From contig CAVFFZ010000005.1 in assembly GCA_963621995.1 (NCBI GenBank), positions 7,758-71,757 of the forward strand: a stretch of 64,000 nt of DNA, in the 5' to 3' direction. Below the pieces are notes generated by a model. The model saw only the letters and a program-made list of their open reading frames with translations, was not told the DNA's origin and did not search any database. This DNA is from UMGS1663 sp963621995 (GTDB lineage: Bacteria > Bacillota > Clostridia > TANB77 > CAG-508). The translations under genes and the position numbers were made by a program. Shown in pieces: positions 26,385-35,573 of this stretch. Position 1 is the stretch's first letter. Each line of letters opens with the position of its first letter.

Positions 26385-27878
26385 TTAAAATTTTAAATCA
26401 GACTTAACAAGACCTTTAAATAAGGCAACAATTATAAAATAAAAAACAACAAATAATAGAATTTGTGTAATTAATTCAAAAATAGAATTGCAGTAAAAAT
26501 TTCTAACAATAAGATTTAATAAAATAGTAGCCAATCCGGGTTTAAAAATCCAATTAACAAAATCAATTTTAACTTTAGTTTCTTTTATTAGTAATCCTAA
26601 ACTAACAAGACCATTTAAAATTTCACTTACAAATAAAACGACAATATATCCTTTAATTCCTTGTATAGGAAGTAAAAAATAAATTAAAGTAACACTAGTT
26701 AATAAATCTAAAATATTAATTCCCATAACAGAAACTTGTTTATCAAGTCCCTTTAAAATTCCATCAACAATATTATCCACATACATAAGAACAATTAAAG
26801 GAGATAAAACTTTTATAAAAACACAGGCACTTTCCTCGTTATAAATATAGAAAGAAAGTTCATCTGAAAAGCACCAAAAAATTCCCATAATTAGAAAAGA
26901 AAAAATAAAGCAAAATTTTAAAATTTTACAAATAGCAAAATTAATTTTTTCATAATTCCTTTTAGCATTTAAATAAGAAAATTCAGGTATAAGAAGCATA
27001 CTAAAAGAAGAAATAAAAGTGCAAGGAAACATTATAAGAGGCATAGCCATACCGTTTACAATGCCGTATTTAGACAATGCATTTTCACAAGAAAGCCCAG
27101 ATTTCTCTAAGCGGGTAGGTATTAAAATTTGTTTTAAAGTAGAAAGTCCAGATCTAATGTATGAAGTAAAAGCAATAGGAAGAGTTATCTTTAAAATCTG
27201 CTTAGTAAATGAATTGTTTTTTAATGGTATAGAAGTATTATTTCTAAAATCTTTTTTATAAAAAATAAAAAGAGCAAAGAAAGATAATACCTCTGAAATA
27301 CAACTACCTAAAACAAGGCAAACACATGCTGTTTCAATAGTAGAAACTGTGAAAATATTCATAAAAAATATAATTAAACCAATCTTTAGAACTTGTTCAA
27401 AAACTTGGCAAAAAGCAGTTTTTTTAACATTACGAATAGCAGAAAAATAGCCGTTAATGCTAGAGCTCATAGCCAAAAAAGGAAGACTTATTCCCATAAT
27501 TTGAAGGCAAATTGAACTAACTTTTCCATGTAACCAATAATTAGAAATTAAAGGGGCAAGGAAAAATAAAAGTAAAAAAGAAGAAAAGCCAGTAATAAAG
27601 CTATATATTACACATTTTTTAACAGCATTTTTAATATGCTTATCATTACCAAAAGCAAGCTGTTCTGAAACAATTCTAGAAGTGGCAAGGTGAATACCAG
27701 AACTTGCAAAAGTAACAAAAAGCATATAAACAGACATAATTAAAGAATAGACACCAACTGCACTACTTCCTATTTTGTTAGAAATATATATACCAAAAAA
27801 CATACCAATACTTCTTAAAACTAAAGAAGTAATAGTAAGTAAAATACCATTAAATAAAAATAATTTAACTTTTCTCAA
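26385..27878 (-). CDS. SpoVB/MurJ-like MOP-superfamily flippase
   Basis: This 497-residue polytopic protein of about 14 membrane spans has the polysaccharide-biosynthesis/SpoVB pattern. An N-terminal LRSIGMFFGIYISNKIG is followed by SSGIHLATSRIVSEQLA and the C-terminal VVLFVSEILNGLVSLG region. SpoVB and its relatives flip lipid-linked cell-wall precursors across the membrane, and SpoVB itself is needed for the spore cortex. It is first in the minus-strand group. Divergent promoters to the ABC genes lie in the 200-bp gap upstream. Confidence 0.85.
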   Translation of the reverse strand: MRKVKLFLFNGILLTITSLVLRSIGMFFGIYISNKIGSSAVGVYSLIMSVYMLFVTFASSGIHLATSRIVSEQLAFGNDKHIKNAVKKCVIYSFITGFSSFLLLFFLAPLISNYWLHGKVSSICLQIMGISLPFLAMSSSINGYFSAIRNVKKTAFCQVFEQVLKIGLIIFFMNIFTVSTIETACVCLVLGSCISEVLSFFALFIFYKKDFRNNTSIPLKNNSFTKQILKITLPIAFTSYIRSGLSTLKQILIPTRLEKSGLSCENALSKYGIVNGMAMPLIMFPCTFISSFSMLLIPEFSYLNAKRNYEKINFAICKILKFCFIFSFLIMGIFWCFSDELSFYIYNEESACVFIKVLSPLIVLMYVDNIVDGILKGLDKQVSVMGINILDLLTSVTLIYFLLPIQGIKGYIVVLFVSEILNGLVSLGLLIKETKVKIDFVNWIFKPGLATILLNLIVRNFYCNSIFELITQILLFVVFYFIIVALFKGLVKSDLKF

Positions 27879-28028
27879 AAAATCACCTAACTAATTTTAT
27901 GAACCAAAAATAAAAAAATGACGCATCTTTTAACTCTGTTACAAATCAAATATTTGTAGAATTAAACAATATAGCAAATTCAAATCTAATTTATGTTAGA
28001 AGTACAATTAGAATATAGTAAGCACCAA

Positions 28029-28055
28029 ACGACATATAACGACATAAAATATAAT
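28029..28055 (+). promoter_or_regulatory. ACGACATA direct repeats next to the -10 of the ABC operon
   Basis: ACGACATA occurs at 28029-28036 and 28039-28046 (10-bp period) immediately before TATAAT at 28050-28055. This places a likely activator or repressor site over the -35 region. Confidence 0.5.
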
Positions 28056-28079
28056 ATATAACATGAAAGTAGGTGCAAT

Positions 28080-28823
28080 ATGAAAGAAGTATTAAAAGTT
28101 AAAAATATATCAAAGATATATCAAGCAGAAAATGGTGAAGTTGAAGCGGTAAGAGATGTTAGTTTTAGTGTGGAAGAAGGCGAATTTGTTAGCTTAATTG
28201 GACCAAGTGGATGTGGTAAGTCTACTGTGCTTTCTATTATTGCAGGTCTAGAGGAAAAGACTTCCGGAAATATTGAAATAGACGGGCAGATAGGCTATAT
28301 GCTTCAAAAAGATAGTTTGCTTGAATGGCTTACAATTTATAAAAATGTGTTATTTGGATTAGAAATTAAAAATATAAAAACCACAGAGAATGTAAAATAT
28401 GTGGAAAACTTACTTAAGAAATATAATCTATATGAATTTAAAGATAAATATCCAAATCAATTATCTGGAGGAATGAGGCAAAGAACAGCTTTAATTAGAA
28501 CTTTAGCAATAAAACCAAAAATATTACTATTAGACGAAGCATTTTCAGCACTTGATTATCAAACAAGAATAATGGTTACCAAAGATATTTATGATATTTT
28601 GAAAAACGAGCATATTACGGCACTAATTGTAACACATGATATTTCAGAAGCAATAAGTATGTCAGACAGAGTAATTGTATTATCTAATAGACCTGCTGTT
28701 GTTAAAGAAATTCATACAATAGACTTTGAAATGGAAGATAGAACACCATTAAATTGTAGAGAAAGTCCAAAGTTTAGTAAATACTTTGATACTATATGGA
28801 AAGGACTGAATGTACATGAATAA
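28080..28823 (+). CDS. ABC transporter ATPase (SsuB/TauB/NitT type)
   Basis: This 247-residue ATPase has Walker A GPSGCGKST (41-49), Q-loop MLQKDSLLEW, signature LSGGMRQR (about 127-134), Walker B ILLLDEAFSALD and the switch His in VTHDISEA. The Q-loop and the EAFSALDYQTR sequence are typical of the nitrate/sulfonate/taurine/HMP group, which energises import with a periplasmic-type binding protein. It overlaps the permease gene by 14 bp, and the binding-protein gene is at 29804, so this is a complete importer operon. The substrate may be an alkylsulfonate, thiamine precursor or similar small molecule. Confidence 0.9.
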   Translation: MKEVLKVKNISKIYQAENGEVEAVRDVSFSVEEGEFVSLIGPSGCGKSTVLSIIAGLEEKTSGNIEIDGQIGYMLQKDSLLEWLTIYKNVLFGLEIKNIKTTENVKYVENLLKKYNLYEFKDKYPNQLSGGMRQRTALIRTLAIKPKILLLDEAFSALDYQTRIMVTKDIYDILKNEHITALIVTHDISEAISMSDRVIVLSNRPAVVKEIHTIDFEMEDRTPLNCRESPKFSKYFDTIWKGLNVHE

Positions 28824-29617
28824 AGAAAAAACAATGTCAAATGACAGAAGAAAATACTTAAAAAGAAACAAAACAGAAAAAATTGTTATAAAAATAGTTC
28901 AATTTAGCATAGTTATTGGATTAATAGTATTATGGGAAGTTTTAGCAAATAAAGGAATTATAGATAGTTTTATTATGAGTCAACCTAGTAGAATACTAAA
29001 AACTTTTTTAAATCTATCACAAAATAATTTGCTAGAACATTTAAAAGTAACTTGTTTAGAAACATTAATAGGCTTCTTACTAGGAACATTTTTAGGAGCA
29101 ATTATAGCAATACTTTTATGGTGGTCTAAATTTTTATCTAAAGTTTCAGAACCATTTTTAGTAGTATTAAACAGTTTGCCAAAAGTAGCTCTTCGGACCA
29201 GTAATTATTATATGGGTAGGAGCTGGAATGCCAGCAATAATTGTAATGGCACTTGCAATATCTTTAATAGTAACAATTTTAGAAATATTAAATGGCTTTT
29301 TGAATACAGACAAAGAATTAATAAAAATGGCTCAAACATTTCATGCCAACAAATTTCAAATACTAATAAGAATAATAATACCCGCAAATAAACACACATT
29401 TTTTAACTCATTAAAGGTAAATATAGGATTATCTTTAGTAGGTGTAATAACAGGAGAATTTTTAGTATCAAAAGCAGGACTTGGATATTTAATAGTATAT
29501 GGAGGGCAAGTATTCCAATTAGACTTAGTAATGACAAGTGTTATAATACTTGCAGTTGTGGCATATTTAATGTATCAAGCAGTAGTAATTCTTGAAAAAA
29601 TATTTGTAAAAAGATAA
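28810..29617 (+). CDS. ABC permease (SsuC-like) needing a +1 frameshift at CGG
   Basis: The first frame (28810 to a stop at 29391) encodes the N-terminal part with LWEVLANKG and NSLPKVAL. The conserved continuation GPVIIIWVGAGMPAIIVMAL is in the +1 frame and runs to 29617. Together they give a normal permease of about 269 residues with six spans and the EAA-loop (KELIKMAQTFHANK). The switch is at codon CGG 29194-29196: skipping its C restores VALGPVI exactly as expected for the family. No other damage is visible on either side. The gene is either freshly broken, wrongly sequenced by one C, or read by programmed +1 frameshifting. The same signature occurs in the gene at 53500. Confidence 0.85.
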
Positions 29618-29625
29618 AATCACAA

Positions 29626-29704
29626 AGGACAATTGGGGACGGGTCACTTTTGTCCTTTACATAATTTTGACTAAGGACAAAAGTGACCCGTCCCCAATTG
29701 TCCT
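29626..29704. repeat. 32-bp perfect palindrome (REP-like element)
   Basis: A 32-base arm at 29626-29657 is perfectly complementary to 29673-29704 around a 15-base loop. It carries the GGGGACGGGTCACTTTTGTCC core that I recognise as a common intergenic repeat in clostridial genomes, likely mobilised by REP-associated transposases. It is GC-richer than its surroundings and sits between the permease and binding-protein genes, where it could protect or attenuate the mRNA. Confidence 0.85.
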
Positions 29705-29803
29705 GAATAGAGTTATTAAAATAAAAATAGGAACAACTGGGCAAGCAAATGAATAAAATATAACATAATGTTTTTACATTCAAAATAAATAGAAAGGGGA
29801 ATA

Positions 29804-30817
29804 ATGATGAAAAAATATTTTATCATCGCAATTGTAATTATACTTGTAGCTGTGGGTCTTATTTGCTATTTTACTACAAGGGATAATTCAAAAGAAGTAG
29901 CACTTCAAAAAGTAAGAGTAAATGAAGTAACAAGATCTGTTTTTTATGCACCTCAATATGTAGCAATAGCTAAAGGATTTATGAAAGAAGAAGGCTTAGA
30001 GGTAGAGTTAACAACAGGGCAAGGAGCAGACAAAGTTATGACTGCAGTCTTAGCAAATCAAAGTGACATAGGTTTTGCAGGGCCAGAAGCAAGTATATAC
30101 GTATATAACGAAGGAAAAGAAGATTATTGTGAAGTATTTGCACAATTAACACAAAAAGATGGCTCTTTTTTAGTTTCAAGAGAAAAAACAGAAAATTTTA
30201 GTTGGCAAGATTTAAAAGGAAAAACAATTATACCAGGAAGAAAAGGTGGAGTTCCATACATGACATTTGAGTATGTATTAAAGAAAAATGGAATAAACCC
30301 TGAAACAGATTTAGTATTAGATGATAGCATTAAATTTGATTTAATGGCAGGAGCATTTTCAGGAGGCACAGCAGACTATGTAACATTATTTGAACCTACA
30401 GCAACAATGACTGAAAATGCTGGAAAGGGTTATGTTGTAGCATCTGTTGGAGAAGCTTCAGGAGAAATACCATACACAGCATATTTTGCTAAAAAAAGTT
30501 ATATTGAAAATAATAGTGAAACAATCCAAAAATTTACAAACGCAATATATAAAGGGCAAAAATGGGTGGAAGAACATAGTATGAAAGAAGTTGCAGAAGC
30601 AATAAAAAGTTTCTTCCCAGATACAGATGTAGAGCTATTAGCAACTGTATTACAAAGCTATAAAGACATAGATGCTTGGAAAACTACACCAGTAATGAAA
30701 GAAGAATCATATAATTTATTACAAACTGTAATGGAAGAAGCAGGAGAATTAAAACAAAAAGCACCATTTAATAAAGTAATAAACAATTCATATGCTAAAA
30801 AAGCAATAAAAAAATAA
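29804..30817 (+). CDS. ABC transporter substrate-binding protein (NMT1/ThiY/SsuA-like)
   Basis: This 337-residue protein has an N-terminal hydrophobic segment (about 5-22) with no lipobox Cys in a clear place, so it is membrane-tethered or secreted. The binding fold has VFYAPQYVAIAKGFMKEEGLEVEL (31-54), SDIGFAGPEA and KGKTIIPGRKGGVPYMTFEYVL, typical of the NMT1/SsuA-like family that binds sulfonates or thiamine-pyrimidine precursors. Two ATGs (29804, 29807) follow AAAGGGGA; I use the first. It completes the importer with the genes at 28080 and 28810, from which it is separated by the REP-like palindrome. A terminator follows. Confidence 0.85.
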   Translation: MMKKYFIIAIVIILVAVGLICYFTTRDNSKEVALQKVRVNEVTRSVFYAPQYVAIAKGFMKEEGLEVELTTGQGADKVMTAVLANQSDIGFAGPEASIYVYNEGKEDYCEVFAQLTQKDGSFLVSREKTENFSWQDLKGKTIIPGRKGGVPYMTFEYVLKKNGINPETDLVLDDSIKFDLMAGAFSGGTADYVTLFEPTATMTENAGKGYVVASVGEASGEIPYTAYFAKKSYIENNSETIQKFTNAIYKGQKWVEEHSMKEVAEAIKSFFPDTDVELLATVLQSYKDIDAWKTTPVMKEESYNLLQTVMEEAGELKQKAPFNKVINNSYAKKAIKK

Positions 30818-30834
30818 CTTCTTTGGGGATAAAG

Positions 30835-30868
30835 AAAAAAACAGCTAAAAAAAATTGGCTGTTTTTTT
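30835..30868. terminator. Terminator after the ABC operon (bidirectional)
   Basis: AAAAAACAGC at 30835-30844 pairs with GCTGTTTTTT starting at 30858. A and T runs on both sides suit the convergent Crp/Fnr gene as well. Confidence 0.88.
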
Positions 30869-30887
30869 GCCCCGCCCCCAAAAACAG

Positions 30888-31511
30888 TTATTTATATAAC
30901 AACTTAATTTTATTTCCATTTTTGGCTATAAAGCCTTCATCAATTAGATTTTTAAGTTCCCTCATCATAGCACTTCTATCTACACTTAAATAATCTGCTA
31001 AATTTGTAAAAGAAAAAGGAATAGTAACAGATTTACTAAAGTCCTTGCTGGAGAGAATTGAAAGATATGTTAAAATTTTTTCTCTGATAGTTCGTTTAGA
31101 TAAAACTTCAATTCTTGTATTTTGATGTACGGCATTTCTTAAAGTTAATTCTAATATAATAGAAGATAAAGTAGAATGAAATTTACAATTTTCTTTGCAA
31201 TTATATGCAATGTCATCATGTAATAAAAATAAAACATCACAAGGAGAAATAGCTGTAACCGTAAGTTCATTATTGGTATGGACAGGATAAAATGCTTCAC
31301 CAAAAATGTCTGAGGTATTAAATTTATCTACAATATCTTGATTGCCATTTAAAGCAAATCTAATTAAGTCAGCCCTTCCATCAAGCATAATACAAATTTG
31401 ATTTCTTTTTTGAATATATGTAGTTATAGTTTCATTTTTATTAAAATGCTTTTTTTGAACTTTGGAACAGCCGTGTTCTAAAGTATTTATTAAATCAAAA
31501 ATTTCAGACAT
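30888..31511 (-). CDS. Crp/Fnr-family transcriptional regulator
   Basis: This 207-residue regulator has an N-terminal cyclic-nucleotide-binding-like beta roll (about 20-110, with DIFGEAFYP) and a dimer helix. The C-terminal winged helix is LADYLSVDRSAMMRELKNLIDEGFI (about 168-192), with SVDRSAMMREL as recognition helix. Cys residues at about 15 and at CKENC (about 104-108) could bind a cluster, but the spacing is not that of classical FNR. It lies between the ABC importer and nrdD and is divergent from nrdD, so the TTGCAACA-type palindrome at 31731 is a candidate target. Confidence 0.85.
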   Translation of the reverse strand: MSEIFDLINTLEHGCSKVQKKHFNKNETITTYIQKRNQICIMLDGRADLIRFALNGNQDIVDKFNTSDIFGEAFYPVHTNNELTVTAISPCDVLFLLHDDIAYNCKENCKFHSTLSSIILELTLRNAVHQNTRIEVLSKRTIREKILTYLSILSSKDFSKSVTIPFSFTNLADYLSVDRSAMMRELKNLIDEGFIAKNGNKIKLLYK

Positions 31512-31730
31512 AGTATATAATCACATCACTTTCAAAAACTATATATTATATGAAAAAAGTTTGTCTCGAAATAACGGTTTTATTTATGTTAAGATTATAC
31601 CCTAAAATCCGCAGTATTGCAACAAAATTTGACAAAAAATATTTGTAATCTAAATGTAATAAAAGAAATCAATTTAGAACGCCAAGAGATACAAATTATT
31701 TAAAAAATAAATTTTATTATTGTTGCATTT

Positions 31731-31746
31731 GCAACAGAAAAATAAA
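31731..31746. promoter_or_regulatory. TGTTGCA/TGCAACA palindrome upstream of nrdD
   Basis: TGTTGCA (31731-31737) and TGCAACA (31740-31746) are perfect arms with a 2-base centre, and a further half-site TTGCAACA lies at 31617-31624. Size and symmetry fit a Crp/Fnr-family operator in the divergent region between the regulator gene and nrdD. It is not an NrdR box. Confidence 0.6.
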
Positions 31747-31798
31747 AAACTTAATATATAATAAGTTCATAAACAAAAACGGAAGGGGAAACGAAACA

Positions 31799-33925
31799 AT
31801 GAAGGTAATAAAAAGAGATGGCAGAGCAGTAGATTATAATAGAGAAAAAATCCTCACTGCAATTGAAAAAGCAAACAAAGAAGTAAAACCAAAAGAAAGA
31901 GTAACAAAAGAAGAAATTAAAGAAATAACAAAATATATAGAGGAACTAGATAAAAAAAGAATATTAGTAGAAGATATTCAAGACATTATAGAAGAACAAT
32001 TAATGGACTTAAAAAAATTTGAACTTGCTAAAAAATATATGATTTATCGTTATACAAGAGCATTAGTAAGAAAAGCAAACACAACAGATGAATCAATATT
32101 AGGATTAATTAAAAATCAAAACAAAGAACTATTAGAAGAAAATTCAAACAAAAATGCAGTTTTAGCTTCAACACAAAGAGATTACATAGCAGGAGAAGTT
32201 TCTAAAGATTTAACTAAAAGAATTTTATTGCCTGAAAAAATAACAAAAGCACACGAAGATGGAATTCTACATTTTCATGATATGGACTACTTCTTACAAC
32301 CAATATTCAACTGTTGTTTAATAAACATAGGAGACATGTTGGATAACGGTACAGTAATGAATGGTAAATTAATAGAATCACCAAAAAGTTTCCAAGTAGC
32401 TTGTACAGTAATGACACAAATAATTGCTGCAGTAGCATCTAACCAATATGGTGGACAATCTGTAGATATTAGCCATTTAGGAAAGTATGTAAGAAAAAGT
32501 TATGAAAAATTTAGAAAAACTTTTGAAAAAGAATTTGGAAATGAATTGTCAGAAGATATAATAGAAAGATTAACACAGCAAAGACTTAAAAAAGAAATAG
32601 CAGCAGGAGTACAAACAATTCAATATCAAATAAATACATTAATGACAACAAATGGACAATCTCCATTTGTAACAATATTCTTAAACTTAAAGAAAGATGA
32701 TCCATACATTAAAGAAAATGCAATGGTAATTGAAGAAGTTATCAGACAAAGATATGAAGGAATTAAAAATGAAAAAGGTGTATATGTTACACCAGCTTTC
32801 CCTAAATTAATATATGTACTAGACGAACACAACTGCTTAAAAGGTGGAGAATATGACTATTTAACAAAACTTGCAGTAAAATGTTCAGCAAAAAGATTAT
32901 ACCCAGATTATATTTCAGCTAAAAAAATGCGTGAAAACTATGAAGGAAATGTATTTAGCCCAATGGGATGCAGAAGTTTCTTATCTCCATGGAAAGATGA
33001 AAATGGAAACTACAAATTTGAAGGAAGATTTAACCAAGGTGTTGTTAGTATTAACTTACCTCAAATTGGTATTATTGCAGATGGCAACGAAGAAAAATTC
33101 TGGAAACTATTAGATGAAAGATTAGATATATGTAAAGAAGCATTAATGTGCAGACACTATGCTTTACTTGGAACACTTTCTAACACAAGTCCAATACACT
33201 GGAGATATGGAGCAATAGCTCGTATGGAACCAGGAGAAAAAATAGATGAATTATTAAAAGGTGGATATTCAACACTTTCATTAGGATATATAGGTATTTA
33301 TGAAACTACAAAATTAATAAAAGGTGTATCACACACTACTCCAGAAGGACATGATTTTGCAATTAAAGTAATGAAACGTTTAAGAGATGCAACAGCAGAA
33401 TGGAAAAAAGAAACAGGACTTGGATTTGCATTATATGGAACACCAGCAGAAAGTCTATGTTATAGATTTGCAAGAATAGATAAAGAAAAATTTGGAGAAA
33501 TAAAAGACATAACAGACAAAGGATATTATACAAATTCTTATCATGTAGACGTTAGAGAAAAAATTGACGCATTTTCAAAACTAAAATTTGAAAGTGAATT
33601 CCAAGAATTATCACTTGGAGGAGCAATTTCTTATGTTGAAATACCAAATATGAGAAATAACTTAAAAGCTCTAGAAGATTTAGTAAAATTCATTTACGAT
33701 AATATTCAATATGCAGAATTTAATACAAAATCAGATTACTGCCATGTTTGTGGATTTGACGGAGAAATAATAATAAATGATAACCTAGAATGGGAATGCC
33801 CAAATTGCGGAAATAAAGATAAAAACAAAATGAACGTAACAAGAAGAACATGTGGCTACTTAGGAGAAAACTTCTGGAATGAAGGAAAAACAAAAGAAAT
33901 TAAATCAAGAGTATTACATTTATAA
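31799..33925 (+). CDS. nrdD: Anaerobic ribonucleoside-triphosphate reductase
   Basis: This 708-residue class III reductase makes dNTPs from NTPs without oxygen, using a glycyl radical. An ATP-cone domain occupies residues 1 to about 90 (MKVIKRDGRAVDYNREKI). The catalytic barrel includes the FQVACTVMTQI and GRFNQGVVSINLP regions. A C-terminal zinc site has CHVCG and CPNCG, and the radical loop RRTCGYLGENFW places the radical at about Gly686. Length and ending RVLHL are normal. The activase gene nrdG follows after 81 bp with a hairpin between. GGAAGGGGAAAC precedes the ATG. Confidence 0.97.
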   Translation: MKVIKRDGRAVDYNREKILTAIEKANKEVKPKERVTKEEIKEITKYIEELDKKRILVEDIQDIIEEQLMDLKKFELAKKYMIYRYTRALVRKANTTDESILGLIKNQNKELLEENSNKNAVLASTQRDYIAGEVSKDLTKRILLPEKITKAHEDGILHFHDMDYFLQPIFNCCLINIGDMLDNGTVMNGKLIESPKSFQVACTVMTQIIAAVASNQYGGQSVDISHLGKYVRKSYEKFRKTFEKEFGNELSEDIIERLTQQRLKKEIAAGVQTIQYQINTLMTTNGQSPFVTIFLNLKKDDPYIKENAMVIEEVIRQRYEGIKNEKGVYVTPAFPKLIYVLDEHNCLKGGEYDYLTKLAVKCSAKRLYPDYISAKKMRENYEGNVFSPMGCRSFLSPWKDENGNYKFEGRFNQGVVSINLPQIGIIADGNEEKFWKLLDERLDICKEALMCRHYALLGTLSNTSPIHWRYGAIARMEPGEKIDELLKGGYSTLSLGYIGIYETTKLIKGVSHTTPEGHDFAIKVMKRLRDATAEWKKETGLGFALYGTPAESLCYRFARIDKEKFGEIKDITDKGYYTNSYHVDVREKIDAFSKLKFESEFQELSLGGAISYVEIPNMRNNLKALEDLVKFIYDNIQYAEFNTKSDYCHVCGFDGEIIINDNLEWECPNCGNKDKNKMNVTRRTCGYLGENFWNEGKTKEIKSRVLHL

Positions 33926-33940
33926 TATGAAAGTTGAAAA

Positions 33941-33977
33941 TTAGAATTTAGACATATATCTAAAGTCTAAATTCTAA
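33941..33977 (+). other. Hairpin between nrdD and nrdG
   Basis: TTAGAATTTAGAC (33941-33953) is perfectly complementary to GTCTAAATTCTAA (33965-33977). A weak T-rich tail follows. It may reduce read-through or stabilise the nrdD message. Confidence 0.75.
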
Positions 33978-34006
33978 CCTTCTTCTTTCAATAGAAAGGG
34001 TAAAAA

Positions 34007-34552
34007 ATGAAATATGCAAAAATAAAAAATTGTGATGTAGCAAATGGACCAGGAGTTAGAGTTTCATTATTTGTAAGCGGATGCAATCACCATTGCAAAA
34101 ACTGTTTTAATAGAGAAGCATGGGACTTTAACTATGGAAATGATTTTACAGAAAAAGAAGAAAAAGAAATAATAGATGATTTAAAACCAGAATATATTAC
34201 AGGATTAAGTCTTCTAGGTGGGGAACCCTTTGAAAAAACAAACCAAGAAGGATTAGTTCCACTAATAAAAAAAGTAAAAGAAACATATCCAAACAAAAAA
34301 ATTTGGTGTTATACAGGATTTACATTTGATAAACAAATACTAGGACAAATGATAGGCGAAGAACATAGAAAAATTACAAAAGAAATGTTAGATAACATAG
34401 ACTATATAGTAGACGGAAGATTTGTAGATGAATTAAGAGATCCAAAATTGAGATTTAGAGGTTCTTCAAACCAAAGAATTATAGATGTAAAGAAGAGTTT
34501 AGCCAAAAATGAAGTAGTAATTTGGGACGGTCTTGATAAAGACGTAGGATAA
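34007..34552 (+). CDS. nrdG: Anaerobic RNR-activating radical-SAM protein
   Basis: This 181-residue radical-SAM enzyme installs the glycyl radical in NrdD. The [4Fe-4S] motif is CNHHCKNC at about 26-33, preceded by GPGVRVSLFVSGC. LSLLGGEPFE is the SAM-binding GGE region. The full family length is present, ending after RIIDVKKS. The AAAGGG site precedes the ATG. Position directly after nrdD supports the assignment. Confidence 0.96.
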   Translation: MKYAKIKNCDVANGPGVRVSLFVSGCNHHCKNCFNREAWDFNYGNDFTEKEEKEIIDDLKPEYITGLSLLGGEPFEKTNQEGLVPLIKKVKETYPNKKIWCYTGFTFDKQILGQMIGEEHRKITKEMLDNIDYIVDGRFVDELRDPKLRFRGSSNQRIIDVKKSLAKNEVVIWDGLDKDVG

Positions 34553-34567
34553 ATTTCTGTACATGTA

Positions 34568-34597
34568 TTGACAAAAAGCAACTAATTAAGGTATAAT
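34568..34597 (+). promoter_or_regulatory. Promoter of rpsU-yqeY
   Basis: TTGACA (34568-34573) and TATAAT (34592-34597) are separated by 18 bp. The leader to rpsU contains two small hairpins, GGTAGA/TCTACC and ACACT/AGTGT. Confidence 0.82.
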
Positions 34598-34685
34598 ACA
34601 AACTGCGTAGGTAGAAAAAAGTAAAAATCTACCAATTACATCCCACACTAAGTAAGTGTAGTTACCGGAAGGAGGGGAACACTAA

Positions 34686-34856
34686 ATGTCAGAGATTAAA
34701 GTTAATAATGGAAATATAGAAGACGCCTTAAAAAGATTTAAAAGACAATGCGCAAGAAATGGCGTATTGCAAGAGGTACGTAAAAGAGAACATTATGAAA
34801 AACCAAGCGTAAAGAGAAAGAAAAAATCAGAGGCTGCAAGAAAAAGAAAATTTTAA
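34686..34856 (+). CDS. rpsU: 30S ribosomal protein S21
   Basis: This 56-residue basic protein begins MSEIKVNNGNIEDALKRFKR and ends in a Lys/Arg-rich tail, as expected for bS21, a small-subunit protein near the anti-Shine-Dalgarno region that helps initiation. The very strong GGAAGGAGGGG site precedes the ATG. rpsU followed by yqeY is a common pairing in Firmicutes. A terminator-like hairpin lies between the two genes and may lower yqeY expression. Confidence 0.97.
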   Translation: MSEIKVNNGNIEDALKRFKRQCARNGVLQEVRKREHYEKPSVKRKKKSEAARKRKF

Positions 34857-34867
34857 TTAGAAATGGG

Positions 34868-34909
34868 GGTTGGAAATTAGGGATTACACTAATAATTTCC
34901 AGCCTTTTT
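34868..34909 (+). terminator. Terminator between rpsU and yqeY
   Basis: GGTTGGAAATTA (34868-34879) pairs with TAATTTCCAGCC (34893-34904), one mismatch, followed by TTTTT. Partial read-through probably feeds yqeY. Confidence 0.82.
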
Positions 34910-34940
34910 GTATGTTAAACATAATTAAGGAGGAATTTAT

Positions 34941-35381
34941 ATGTTAAAAGAAAAATTATTAGAAGATATGAAAGTATCAATGAGAGACAAAAAAATAATT
35001 AGAAAAAATGTTATTCAAATGGTAAGAGCAGCAATATTACAAGTAGAAAAAGATAAACAAATAGAACTAAATGATGAACAAATTACAGAAATAATAGCAA
35101 AAGAATCTAAAAAAAGAAAAGACTCATTAGCAGATTATGAAAAAAGTGGAAGACAAGACTTAATAGATCAAATAAATGAAGAAATAGAAATACTTTCAGA
35201 ATATTTACCAAAACCATTAACAACAGAAGAAATAGAAAAAATAGTAGAAGATGTTATAGCTTCAACAGGAGCAAGCACAATGAAAGATATGGGAATAGTT
35301 ATGAAAGAAGCAAAAGCCAAAATAGGACCAGCAGCAGATGGAAAAACAATTAATGAAATAGTAAAACAAAAATTAAATTAA
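34941..35381 (+). CDS. yqeY: YqeY-family protein (GatB/YqeY domain)
   Basis: This 146-residue, mostly helical cytoplasmic protein has the YqeY pattern: KLLEDMKVSMRDKK at the start, RKDSLADYEKSGRQDL (about 67-82) and EIEILSEYLPKPLT (about 88-101), then the small GatB-tail-like end with MGIVMKEAK. GatB-like tails bind tRNA in amidotransferases. YqeY itself has no proven reaction but is often found next to rpsU. TAAGGAGG precedes the ATG and a strong terminator follows. Confidence 0.92.
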   Translation: MLKEKLLEDMKVSMRDKKIIRKNVIQMVRAAILQVEKDKQIELNDEQITEIIAKESKKRKDSLADYEKSGRQDLIDQINEEIEILSEYLPKPLTTEEIEKIVEDVIASTGASTMKDMGIVMKEAKAKIGPAADGKTINEIVKQKLN

Positions 35382-35414
35382 CAACCAAAATGTAAATGTT
35401 TTGTCAATAAATGT

Positions 35415-35450
35415 GGAAAAAATATACAAGGTGCCTTGTATATTTTTTCC
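35415..35450 (+). terminator. Strong terminator after yqeY
   Basis: A 17-bp perfect stem (35415-35431 with 35434-35450) with an internal T6 run. It closes the rpsU-yqeY unit. Confidence 0.85.
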
Positions 35451-35573
35451 ATTTTGTATTATAATATTAAAAAATGATGGATTGAGGACTTTTCATTTAA
35501 CATTATAAGAATAATGCCAAACGGAACAGATTAACTTTTTGGAAACGTCCCAAAAGAGTAGTAGGAGGGAAAT

